Source: Tolypeutes matacus
Lineage: Eukaryota > Chordata > Mammalia > Cingulata > Chlamyphoridae
Length of the DNA stretch: 64,000 nucleotides
Assembly (NCBI GenBank): GCA_026826555.1
Contig: JAKSZT010000142.1
Coordinates: forward strand, 388,075 to 452,074
Reading direction: 5' to 3'
Shown: piece by piece, positions 11,863-21,729 of the stretch
How positions within the stretch are numbered: position 1 is the stretch's first letter
How the letters are laid out: every line of letters starts with the position of its first letter
Notes under the pieces: generated by a model
Told to the model about the DNA's origin: nothing
Seen by the model: only the letters and a program-made list of their open reading frames with translations
Database searches by the model: none
Made by a program: the position numbers and the translations under genes

Positions 11863-13319
11863 ATCCCCTCTCTAGTCACTGCAGTCCCCCTGATTTGGGC
11901 TTTTACCTGTCCAGGCCCTGCATAGTCCTGGTTACATTTGGAGGACTACTCCCTGGGCAGTTATCACACAGTCTTGGTTTTTCTAACTGGGTGGTTTAAG
12001 CAACTTCCATAATCTTGAAAGAGATTTACAAATAACATATAAACAGTAAAACTGACCACAGCCACTCCCACGATGGTGCAACAGGAACTTCCAGAACCCA
12101 CAAAGTCTACAGAATGAGCTCATGAAAATCAGGTGTAACCTCTGCAAACTTCTTGCCAAGTTCTCTGTCTTCTCAGTCCACACCCCTGCTATGAAAGATG
12201 CCTACGCACTGACATTCTGGGTTGCATTCTTTGGTGCTGGACTTCTTTACAGATACAAAATAAAACAAAGATGAAAATCAAAAAGAAAAGATTGATAGAT
12301 TAAGCAATGTGGGGGAAAATTGTAGTCGAATTTTTAAAATTGATCTTTTAGTCAATTTTTTTAATTACTGGGTATTTTCAATTGAAAGCAAGACTGTCTC
12401 TCAGAACTTCTGTGTTATCTGATTCTATAGGGGCTCTGTACCTTTCATCATCTTTGAGCTATTTATAACTCTGAAAGTTATAGAAAAATAAAATAGTGCA
12501 AATTATTCCTGTGCATAGAAATTCAAATGATCAGTGGAATGCTATTGATTATTGTCCTGTGAATATTGACCACTTTAATTAGTTTTACATCTATTTGAAA
12601 ATTCTTTCCAACTCTATAGAGTTGTCTATTCTTTAGATTCTCCTTCAAACTAGTTGTAACATCTTACTAGTTTCCTCATTAATTAATGGGTTCAGTAAAA
12701 TCTTTGACATTTGTTTGGTTTATATTTTATGAGAGCCATGATTTTACTTTTCTTTAATTACCCTTTAACAGTTTTGTAGGTATTCACTCAGAAGCTCAAT
12801 TGATCCATCTTACAGAGTCAGAGAAACTTCATTGCTGAAGTTCAATTTATTAGGGGTTTAAGCGCAAGCACACTTTTTTTCTCAGATCCCAAAGTGAATC
12901 TCAAGCAGTGATAGAAATTTAAATTTGCTGAGTCTCTGTTTCTCTGATTTTAATCTACCAATTTTGTAGGTTTTGGTTTTGGTTGGTTTTCAGGTAATAA
13001 ATTATTCCCCAGTCATAGGAGCAATGATTGGGAGTTAGGTTTTATGGTCTGGCCATTTGGTAATTTCTGTAAATGGATTAACAGATGTATTTTCTGTTAA
13101 GTGAGAGATGAAAGAAAATCATGTTTATTAGGCTCTTGCTTGTTTATTTGACTATTTGAGCTCAAATCCATTAAGATTTTCATGCCTATCAGGAAGAAAA
13201 ATAGTTGTTAGATATATGGAGCAGTCTTATATTTATGACTTTGTGTCTCTTGATCTGTGGGTAAATTAAGAACTAAAGTTCTAAATTCTTTATGTGTCTT
13301 CACACCTATGTGCCCATAA
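11863..13319. other. Intergenic; one 50-codon open frame at 12122-12274
   Basis: Mostly unique AT-rich DNA. The open frame on the plus strand reads as a small protein with one hydrophobic segment ('ALTFWVAFFGAGLLYRYK') and a basic end. I do not recognise it and see no promoter, splice signal or poly(A) signal that would make it a gene; it could be a decayed retrocopy of a small membrane protein or chance. Confidence 0.4.
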
Positions 13320-13334
13320 TTCAGAAAGACTTTT

Positions 13335-14321
13335 TTTTTTTAAAGAAAAAACAACTTTTTATTGTCATAACTCAAAATTTCCCATTTTAACCACTTTCAA
13401 GTGTACAATTCAGTGGTATTAATTACGTTCACAATTTTGTGCTACCCTCAGCACCATCTATTTCCGAAACTTTTTCATCACCCCAAACTGAAACTCTGCA
13501 CCCATTAAGTAATATCTTCCCACCCACCCCCACCCCAGCCCAAGGTAACCTGTAAGTTTTATGAATTCACTTATTCTAGGTAACTCATATACGTGAACTC
13601 GTACAATATTTGTCCTCAAGGTTCATCCATGATGTTGCATGCATCAGGACTTCATTCCTTTTTATGGCTAAATAATATCCCTTGTATGTATAAACCAATT
13701 TTGTTTATCCATTCATCAGTTGATGGACACCTGGGTTGTTTCCATCTTTGGCAATTGTGAATAATGCCGCTTAGGAATATTGGTGTGCAAGTATCTGTTC
13801 AAGTCCCTTTCAGCATGTTTTACAACAGCAAGCTAGAGCAGTGCTTCTCAAACTAGAGTGTGCTTGTTCAAACATAGATTTCTACTCCAGAGATTCTGAT
13901 TTTGCATCCATTGCTTATTCCATTTGTTTCCATTGCTTTCACTACAGGGGGTCCTCAGGGTAGGTATAGCAGTGGGATTCAGGCAAACTCATGGATCACA
14001 TCTTGGCCCAAAGTGGATCATGGTTTTTATCTGCCATTAGGGGAACTCTAGGCTGGACTTGGTCCTCTACTGAGTCTTTGGCCCAGGACCCCTCCGCTTC
14101 TGGGGAAACTGCCCCCCTTGGTTCTGGAGTTGCATCTCTCCCAAGTTAAGCGAGACATGAGCCGTGGATCCCAGCGTCAGCCACTCCAGCCTCCCTCCAC
14201 CCTGCCCTGGTGAACAACAGAAAAATAAAATTAATTTGTAATCTAAAACCCTTGTATCTGGCCTGAAAATTTGTTTTTCTAAAGGAAACTCTGTCCGAGT
14301 GCTAGGTCTGCAAAGAACATT
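13335..14321 (-). mobile_element. Compound L1-mediated insertion (flank sequence + L1 3' end)
   Basis: The left edge starts with poly-T (the A tail of a minus-strand insert). The whole 987-bp block is bounded by a perfect 15-bp repeat 'ttcagaaagactttt' at 13320-13334 and 14322-14336. Its 3' half (13341-13818) is the end of L1 ORF2 plus a 3' UTR. Its 5' half (13819-14321) is not L1: it begins with a MER5A-like piece (13836-13990) and continues into GC-richer unknown sequence. The shared duplication implies that both halves inserted as a single RNA copy, unless later insertion produced the mixture. Confidence 0.75.
13341..13818 (-). repeat. L1 3' end within compound insertion
   Basis: Minus-strand L1: 'gttgatggacacctgggttg', 'ggcaattgtgaataatgc' and 'ttccttttTatggctaaat'-type words are complements of the conserved L1 3' ORF2 region. 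They are followed by the 3' UTR ending in 'cttttTattg' next to poly-T. Homology to L1 stops at about 13818. Confidence 0.85.
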
Positions 14322-14336
14322 TTCAGAAAGACTTTT

Positions 14337-15176
14337 ACCTTTCATTATGTCAGTGTGTAATGTTTTCCTATCTCTGAAGGATATTGACAAATTAGATTAA
14401 AAAGTCTCTTAATTAAAGATACTTTGATATATAAATTAAATATTCCAAAATTCCCCCAAAAAAATGATATCAAACTTCTAATAATTATAATACTCTAAAT
14501 GTGCTAGACACTGAAAAATTATTCTTACAGAAACTAACTCAGTAGATTACTACCTGGGTTTGTTTTTTTTCCCTAAAATGTATACAAGTTTACTGATCAA
14601 ATAAGCTGACATTATGTCTACATTTTGTTTAAGATTGTGAAAAATGTAAATTTGGGCTCAACTAAATTGAATCAGTATTCTGATACTTTTTTTCTTTCTG
14701 CAGTAATTATGTTTTATAGTATGTCACCTTGAAGTTACTTTCCAAAATATTTCAGTAACATTCAACCTTGGATTGGTATAAAATAGTTTATTAATGGATA
14801 ATCATTGGATACCTGGATAATTTCTAAGATAGACTAAAACATTGATTACCAAGCATATACACTTTTGCTTCTTATTTTTATATGCTAAACAGCGGCTATA
14901 TCTTTGGGTTATATTAGTGAAAATCTTCATTTTTGCCACTTTAAAAAAGTGTTAAAGGGATATGTTTGGTGTAAAAAGCTCATCTCCTCAAATGTTTATG
15001 TAAGACAAACAGTTCTCAATTATTAAACCTCCAATGTATGAAAAATAAGTTAGTTACTTTGGTTTAAAGTTATAGTTAACATGAGTGATTGTGACTCTGG
15101 TAGGAGCATTAGTGAAAGAGAAAGTGTATGAGCTTTTTTTGTTTTCTTTTTCAAAGGAAAAAGAGTTTTTTCCTAA
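14337..15176. other. Intergenic, nothing recognised
   Basis: AT-rich unique DNA without long open frames or recognisable repeats. Confidence 0.5.
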
Positions 15177-15177
15177 A

Positions 15178-15430
15178 GCAGTGATTCTCAATTTTTTGGT
15201 CTCAGATTATTAGGATATGTTGAAGACTAGAAGAGTTTTTGTTTATGTGTATCATAACTATCAATATTTATCCTATTGGAAATTGAAACTGAGAAATTTT
15301 AAAAATATTTATTTATTCATTTGAAGTTAGCAATGAGGAAAGCATTACACATTCATTGCATTAACAGAAATAACATTTTAGTATTACTATAAAATTAGCT
15401 TTGCCCTCACAACCCCCCTATGATCTGTCC
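15178..15430 (+). repeat. hAT-Charlie-like non-autonomous DNA transposon fragment
   Basis: Begins 'cagtgattctcaattttttg', followed by 'gtctcag', 'gtttttgtttatgtg', 'gaaattgaaactgagaaat' and 'aaaaatatttatttattca'. This is the known order of words in an old Charlie-type MITE. The right terminal repeat is not visible. Confidence 0.55.
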
Positions 15431-15555
15431 TAAAAGTATGTTTGTTCTATAGTATGAAAGAACATAATGAAAGACAAAACTTGAGAAATGATTTTTATTT
15501 CCCTTGATTTAAAACACTTGAGTTTGAAAAAAAAAAAAAAAAGCTATGAAATGGG

Positions 15556-15758
15556 TAGCAGATATAGCTCAAGGGGATGAACGCTTGCTTCCCATATATA
15601 TCCTGGGTATGATCCCCCGTACCTCCTAAAAAGAAAAAAAAAAGAAAAGAAAAACCAGCTCTCTTTGGGGTGCAGATATAGCTCAGTGGTTGAACATCTG
15701 CTTCCCTTGTATGAGGTCCTGGGTTCAATGCCTGGTACCTACAAAAAAAATTTAAAAT
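15556..15758 (+). mobile_element. Dimeric short tRNA SINE
   Basis: Two tRNA-Ala-like units in tandem ('cagatatagctcaagggg' at 15560 and 'cagatatagctcagtggt' at 15672), each with a B-box-like segment and an A-rich linker or tail. One duplication flanks the pair: 'ctatgaaatggg' (15544-15555) and 'ctgtgaaatggg' (15759-15770). No duplication separates the units, so they probably moved as a dimer, although insertion of one into the tail of the other is possible. Confidence 0.8.
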
Positions 15759-16219
15759 CTGTGAAATGGGCTAAAACCTTAGGAAAATTTGCTCAGTTTT
15801 GGTGGGCTTCCTTCCTTGAACTACTGACTAAACTTTTAGCCTAAAATATGAAGGGTTATTCCTTACTTTCTGTGTAATCTGCCTACTTTAAAAGATTCTC
15901 TGTCTTACCAGAATAATTTTCTGTGCTTTATGCTGACTTTATGTCCTTACTGTTTGAAGAAGAAAAAAATTGTTCCTACTTAGGAAAGAACTAAGGTTCT
16001 TCACAATCATGTTAATCTTTTGTTTATTTTTAATGTTTACATGGTGTGTTGTTACCTTGATTAAAAAGGTAGCAAGTATAGCTTCTCAGGTACCTATAAG
16101 CTTAATCAAGTATCCAAAGCCTTTTTTTTTTTTTTTTTTGTCTTCCAAAAATCAGATATTAAATTTATTTAAAAATAAGTAAAATTTTCAGGGTATCTTT
16201 ATTCCTAAAATTATCCTTG

Positions 16220-16254
16220 ATCGCTTCTCGGCCTTTTGGCTAAGATCAAGTGTA
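16220..16254 (+). pseudogene. U2 snRNA 5' fragment, tailless retropseudogene
   Basis: Exactly the first 35 nt of spliceosomal U2 snRNA (starts 'atcgcttctcggcc', ends 'agatcaagtgta'), truncated inside the branch-point recognition sequence. No A tail. A perfect 15-bp repeat 'taaaattatccttga' flanks it at 16206-16220 and 16253-16267, overlapping the insert by one and two bases. Far too short to work as U2. The perfect identity and duplication point to recent L1-type insertion of a 3'-truncated RNA. Confidence 0.95.
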
Positions 16255-16267
16255 AAATTATCCTTGA

Positions 16268-18111
16268 GATTTCCGAGAGGGCCCCTAGACCATCACAAAA
16301 ATTTGTTCTTTTACCTTATAAAAAGAGAAATGCTGGGAATAATTATATTTCTTTGATGAGTTGCATGGAAAGTGTTGTTCAATGAAAAAAGATACTCAGA
16401 TTTCCCTAAGTTAAATTTATATATGTAAAATGCCACAAACAGTAAAATTTCTGAAATAGGATGCTTCATGAGAAGTCCTTGGGGATTTTGTTAATGCCCA
16501 CACTTTCCATAATATATTTTATCCTGGTAAACACTAATCAAAACTCCTGAAATAGTTCTGTCAAGTTTTCCCATATTTATCAAAGTCATGGCAGTGCTTT
16601 GCCCAGTGATATTGAAAAACAAAAATATAGTGCTACAAGCCATCATTTTAGTTTCTCAGCTGGGGATGCACAATCAGACTTACCCATAGTGTTCTAAACA
16701 ATACAGATATCTTAGGCCTTACTCCAGAATTTCTGATCCTCTTTACTTGATATCCTTTGTATATACTTGACATATTATGATATATAATATATATGTTATA
16801 ATCTTATGACATTTCCTCTTTAAAAATGTTCATCCATTTCTATAAATCACATGTAAGTAATGTTCACTGACTTCCTTGAAAATAGGCCTAATCGTTATCC
16901 TTAGAAATATTTTCTCTAAAAAAATTTTTGAAAGAGTTTTATCTGGTTTTGCATACCTAAGAAACAAACAAATTTCATTTTAAGTTTCATTATTCTTATT
17001 TTGAACCCTCACCAGACCTGTCACATTTGAAAATTTTCAGTAATAAACCACAGCCATTTTAAGTTTTTTTCCTCCTACAAATGGTTTTTGTTTCACCATA
17101 ATTCTTGTCTGAAGGATCTGCCATAAACTACAGGCCAGAATTGTGTTTTCCATAAAGGATAGTCTCAGAGCTTCATGGAAAAGGACTATACGAGATGTTT
17201 AAAACTATTCCTACTTCAAAACATGAGCCTTAGGTACAGGCTTTTGAGTTAATATCACTCAGACAATTTTCAGACCAAATCAGACTGAGACAAGATCTCC
17301 AAAATTCTTTTAAGTCCAAAAGTGAACAATTTCATGAAACTGCTAAACAAGATCTAGCAGAATAAGAATTAATTATATAGGAATGAATGAATTGAGAAGG
17401 AAAAATTGTGATTATTGTTTTTCTGACACATACACCCTAGCCAAGCATTCAGAAACTCTTACCAAGTCTCCTTATTTTTAAAAAAAATCTTTAATGTAAC
17501 AATATTTTAAATGTTCTTAATCTTTTAATTCTGGAGGCAGGAGCCTCAGAAATTCAAATATTGCACATATGGCAAACCAAGCTGTAATTTTAGATTATAA
17601 TGAATTTTTAGAATTGTTTAAGCATTCCTTTTTTTAAAGCCACCCAGCAGTCCATACTGAGTTTGCTTTTTTTTTTACATGTGAAGTAGGCACTCAGCCA
17701 CTGAGTTCCCCTCACTCTCCTCTCCTTACTTTTCAAGGTGATACAGTTATTTGCTTAAGATCAGCAAGAATCTGTTCTCCTATTCACCAGGATATAACTG
17801 GAAAAGTAGGTTATGCAACCAAAGCCTTGCCCAGAAAGTCATAGAGAACAATGCTTATTTAGTCAGTTATGATGAGCCAATGCCTACAAAATACTCTCAG
17901 AAAAACTTGCCTCAGACCTGGCTTACAGTGTCCCAGCCTTGCCAGAGGTGAGGAAGGTCATTTCCTGGCAGGCCAGAAACCTTAAGAATGTGGAGACTTT
18001 GAGAAAAAAGGAATCCATCCAAATTTATAGGTAGTGCAAGTGAAATCTGGTGGGAAGAATTTCTTGGGTTGGGTTTTCCTAAACTCAGGATAGCAAATAA
18101 CAGAGACTTTT
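16268..18111. other. Intergenic; small repeat pieces only
   Basis: Unique AT-rich DNA. At 16655-16750, 'tttctcagctggggatgcac' and 'actccagaatttctgatcct' resemble a MER5-type MITE. At 17665-17712 a poly-T plus 'gtaggcactcagccactgag' may be a minus-strand SINE stub. No coding evidence. Confidence 0.45.
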
Positions 18112-18128
18112 AAAAGTCTAATCTGAGA

Positions 18129-18461
18129 AGCTGACATGGCTCAAGCGATTGGGCTCCCGTCTACCATATAGGAAGTCCAGGGTTCGATTCCTGGGGCCTC
18201 CTGGTGAAAGGCGAGCTTGCCTGTGTGGAGAGCTGGCACAGCAAGATGACAAAGAAAAGAGACAGTAAGAGACACAGCAGACCAGACAGCTAAGGTGGCA
18301 CAAGAGATTGAGTGCCTCTCTCCACTCTAGAAGGTCCCAGGACCAGTTCCCGGTGCTGCCTAAAGAGAAGACAAAACAAGTAGACACAGAAGAACACAGA
18401 GAGAACAGACAGTGAGTGCAAAACAACAGCGGGGCGGGGATAAATAAATCTTTGGGGAAAA
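18129..18461 (+). mobile_element. Long DAS-like SINE with two tRNA-like heads
   Basis: First head 'gacatggctcaagcgattgg' with 'gggttcgattcctgg', then a body rich in 'gacacag', then a second head ('ctaaggtggcacaagagatt', 'ggtcccaggaccagttcccg'), and an end with 'gataaataaatcttt' and A tail. Flanked by a perfect 17-bp repeat 'aaaagtctaatctgaga' (18112-18128, 18462-18478). The long perfect duplication indicates recent movement of the whole dimer. Confidence 0.94.
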
Positions 18462-18529
18462 AAAGTCTAATCTGAGATTCCTTAAGAAAAAGACCAGAAA
18501 GAAATTAATTTTGTGGACTTCTCAATAAA

Positions 18530-18915
18530 ATATGGTTCTCCATACAAAGGAATTAAGTTCTGATACATGCAACTTGAAGCCATCATGTTGAATGAAATAA
18601 GCCAGACACAAAAGGACAAATTTTGTATGATCTCACTTATATGAACTAATTAGAATATGCAAATTCATAGCCAGAAATTAGAATACAGGTTACCAGGGAC
18701 AGGGGTGGGTATAGGGAATGGGGAGTTAATACTTAATTGGTACAGAGCTTCTGTTTGGGGTGATGAAAAAGTTGGGTAATGGATAGGGTTTATGGTAGCA
18801 CAACAGTATGGATGTAATCAACAACACTGAATTGTACTAAAAATGGTTAAAATGGGACATTTTGGGTAGCATATATCTAAAATTTTTTATCTAAAATAAA
18901 TTTTTAAAAAAAACC
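18530..18915 (+). repeat. L1 3' end (old lineage)
   Basis: Contains 'catcatgttgaatgaaataa', 'gccagacacaaaaggaca', 'tatgatctcacttatatga' and a 3' UTR ending in 'aaaataaatttttaaaaaaa'. 5'-truncated, with a different 3' UTR from the other L1 copies here. Confidence 0.85.
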
Positions 18916-19060
18916 CATAGAACTTTACGACTCAAAGACTGCATTCTAATAGTACTTTAATTAGCAATATAATTATAACAATATTGTTTCATCAGTTGTA
19001 ACAAAGGTACCACACTAATGCAAAATGTTAATAATGGAGAAAACTATGTGTTAAGAGGAA

Positions 19061-19961
19061 TGTTTTTGTTTGCTAGCCTGCTGAAAGCAGATACCATAAA
19101 ATAGGTTGGCTTTTAAAAATGGGAATTTATTAGTTTACAGTTTTGAGGCTGAGAAAAATGTTCAAATCAAGACTTCATCAAGGGGGTGGATGTGGCTCAA
19201 ATGGTTGGGCATCCATTTCCCATATGGAGGGACCTGGGTTCGATCCCTGGGAACTCCTGGTAAAATAAAGAAAAATATAGAAGGCCCACAGGCCGCCAGG
19301 CCCCATGCACAGGCATGCCAGTCCCCACAGAGCCACGCAGCAGAGTGATGACATAGCAGGAGAGAGACATGGGAAAGCCAAGACGAGATATGCCAAAAAA
19401 AAACAGGAACTAAGGTGGCACAGGTGGCAGAACGCCTCTCTCCCACATTGGAGGTCCCCAGGATTGAATCCTGGTGAAGACAGGACGAGAAGGATGAGAA
19501 GAGAGGGCAGGAGACAGATGCAGAGAATTGCCCAGTGAATGGACACAAAACAGCAAAAATGGGGGGAGGGGGGAGATTAAATGGATAAAGTAAGTAAATA
19601 AATAAATCTTAAAAAAAAAAAAAAAAAGACATCATCAAGGTGATGCTACCTTCCTGAAGACTGGCTGCCAGCCATCCTTGACTCCTCTGTCACATGCAAG
19701 GCACATGGTGACATCTGCTGGTCTCTCCCTTCTCTTCTGGGTTTTGTTGCTTTCAGCTTCTTGCTTCCATGGTTTTCTCTCTCTTGGTCTGAATTTCTCT
19801 TATAAAAGACTCCACTAAGAGGATTAAGACCCACCCTGGGCCACTCCTTAACTAAAGGAACCTCATGAAATCCTACTTTCAATGGGTTTATACTCACAGA
19901 GATGGATTAGCTTTAGGAACATGATTTTCTGGGGGACATACAGTTCCAAACCATATACCAC
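19061..19961 (-). mobile_element. MaLR-like solo LTR interrupted by a SINE
   Basis: On the minus strand it starts GTGGTATATGGTTTGGAACT and 'TGTCCCCCAGAAAATCATG' and ends near 'GCTAGCAAACAAAAACA', a MaLR-type LTR plan. A 5-bp repeat 'aggaa' lies at each side (19056-19060, 19962-19966). A SINE at 19194-19627 splits it, so the LTR proper is about 450 bp. Confidence 0.7.
19194..19627 (+). mobile_element. Long dimeric DAS-like SINE inside LTR
   Basis: First head 'ggatgtggctcaaatggttg' with 'gggttcgatccctgg', then a long body, a second head ('taaggtggcacaggtggcag'), 'gaggtccccaggattgaatc' and a tail. Flanks 'gacttcatcaagg' (19181-19193) and 'gacatcatcaagg' (19628-19640) form the duplication, dating it after the LTR. 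Confidence 0.92.
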
Positions 19962-19966
19962 AGGAA

Positions 19967-21495
19967 GTATGTGGGCACTCTATATGTTCTGAATGATGTT
20001 TCTTTAAATCTACAACTGCTCTAATAAAAAAATGAATTAAAAAATAACAACATATGGCTCTAGATTTACAAAGCTAACTTAAGGAGGCCTGTGTGGTAAA
20101 TTAACACTCTTGCAGCACCTACGTAAATAATCAGGCCAATCTAAGTATTGCCTTTATACTTTTTTCTTTCCCACTGAACTGAGAGTTTTTTATCCTATCA
20201 CACTTCTTATCCTCTGTGCTTAGCACAGTGTCTGTCATAAAGAAGATAGTCAACAATATTTACTAGAAGAAATTGTATTTGCATGATGATTCCAACCCTA
20301 AGTCAGTCTGAATAGATAGAGAGCTAGGGAGGCAGGGTGAACTCACAAAGCTTGGTTTCCTCTGCCTGACCTTAAAATGGGGGGCAATGGGGGCCGGGTA
20401 TTCATTAAAAGTAAACGTATAGTTAGCTTTAAAGTACTCCAGCAAAAAAAAAAAAAAAAGAAATAAACACAAATAAATAATAAAATCTGGAGGAGAGATC
20501 AAACAAGATGGGCAAAATGTTGATTACTGTTGAAGTTGGGCAAAGAGTTCTTGGGAATTAATTATACTCCTCTCTACTTTGGTGCATGTTCAAAATTTTC
20601 CATAATAAAAAGTTTAAAAATAATAATAAAAGCACCTTGAGACGGAATGATATTACAAAAGGGAAGCCTGAGAACTCTGGGAGGAAGGAAGTGAAGGATG
20701 AGTGAATTCAGGCAGTTTTGTTTTTTTCTATTTTGTTACTACCCAGTTTAAATCACTCCCTGCTCTACCTTGCCTCCCCCCTCTGCCTGCACAGTTCTGT
20801 GAGAGGATCTTCAAAATACTGGCAGCTTCAGGGACGTGAAGTGCTCAGGTGGCATTATTTCAGCTCTGAGTGCTGGGAAGCCAACCTCACCAAAAACACT
20901 GCCTGTAGCTGAGCTATAACAAGCCTGAGTCTAGGTGTGGCCAGATGCTGTTATGAGTAGATGAGTCTGGAATGCTCTAAGAGCTGAGGTGGAGGCAGGA
21001 AAGGGTGCATTAGTGGGTGAGGCCAGTGCTGGAGACCTGGGGCGAGATTCTAGGCAAGTGAGAACTGGCCCTTGTGTTTGTCATCCCTTCCACAGTGACT
21101 GGAGGGAATCAGGAACAAGTAGTCAGCCTGGCCCTGGGAGAGAGGAAAAAGGAGAGGGGGTGGGGATTGTTCAGTTGCATTAGATAGCAAATGCTCCTTT
21201 CAGTCATCTTCAGGTCACCGTGGTTTTCACAGGGACAAACTTATTGGGAAACAGCATAAAAATCACCTAATAACATGATTCGTGAGGTTTCTTCCTGTAA
21301 CAATCCACACTATTTCTCTCCCACTAATTGGTCACACTGTGTTAGTTTCCACCAATTGGAAACTCTATATTCATCTTCTCCTTTTTTTTTCCCAATGAAA
21401 TTACCCCTGAGAGAGTTGACATTTAATTGGGCTTGTAGTCAGTACAAGTGTGATTTCATATAACAGGATGCATTGCCCCTGAGAAATGAAAAGAA
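19967..21495. other. Intergenic, nothing recognised
   Basis: Unique DNA. A poly-A run near 20444 and an A/T-rich 'cataataaaaagtttaaaaa' at about 20603 look like remnants of old retroelement tails. No exon supported. Confidence 0.45.
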
Positions 21496-21499
21496 GAAA

Positions 21500-21720
21500 T
21501 AGATAATATTTATAAAGCACTGATTAAGTGTCAGGGAATTGGGTTAAGCACTTTATTTACATTATCTCACCTGTTCCTAACACTGTGAGGTAACTGATAC
21601 TATATTCCCATTTTATTAATGTGGAAACAGAGTATTAGGAACCTTAAGAAAAATACCCAAGGTCATACAGCTGGTAAATGGCAGAGTCAGGATTTGAAGT
21701 CAGATATGTCTGACTCAAAA
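21500..21720 (-). repeat. MIR SINE, minus
   Basis: Near full length: 'aatatttataaagcactgat', 'tgtggaaacagagtattagg', 'aaggtcatacagctggtaaa' and 'ggcagagtcaggatttgaag' are complements of the MIR consensus in the right order. Confidence 0.85.
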
Positions 21721-21729
21721 TCTATGTTC

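Noticed and set aside
16220..16254. Functional U2 snRNA gene
   Set aside because: Only 35 nt are present, without promoter elements or the rest of the RNA.
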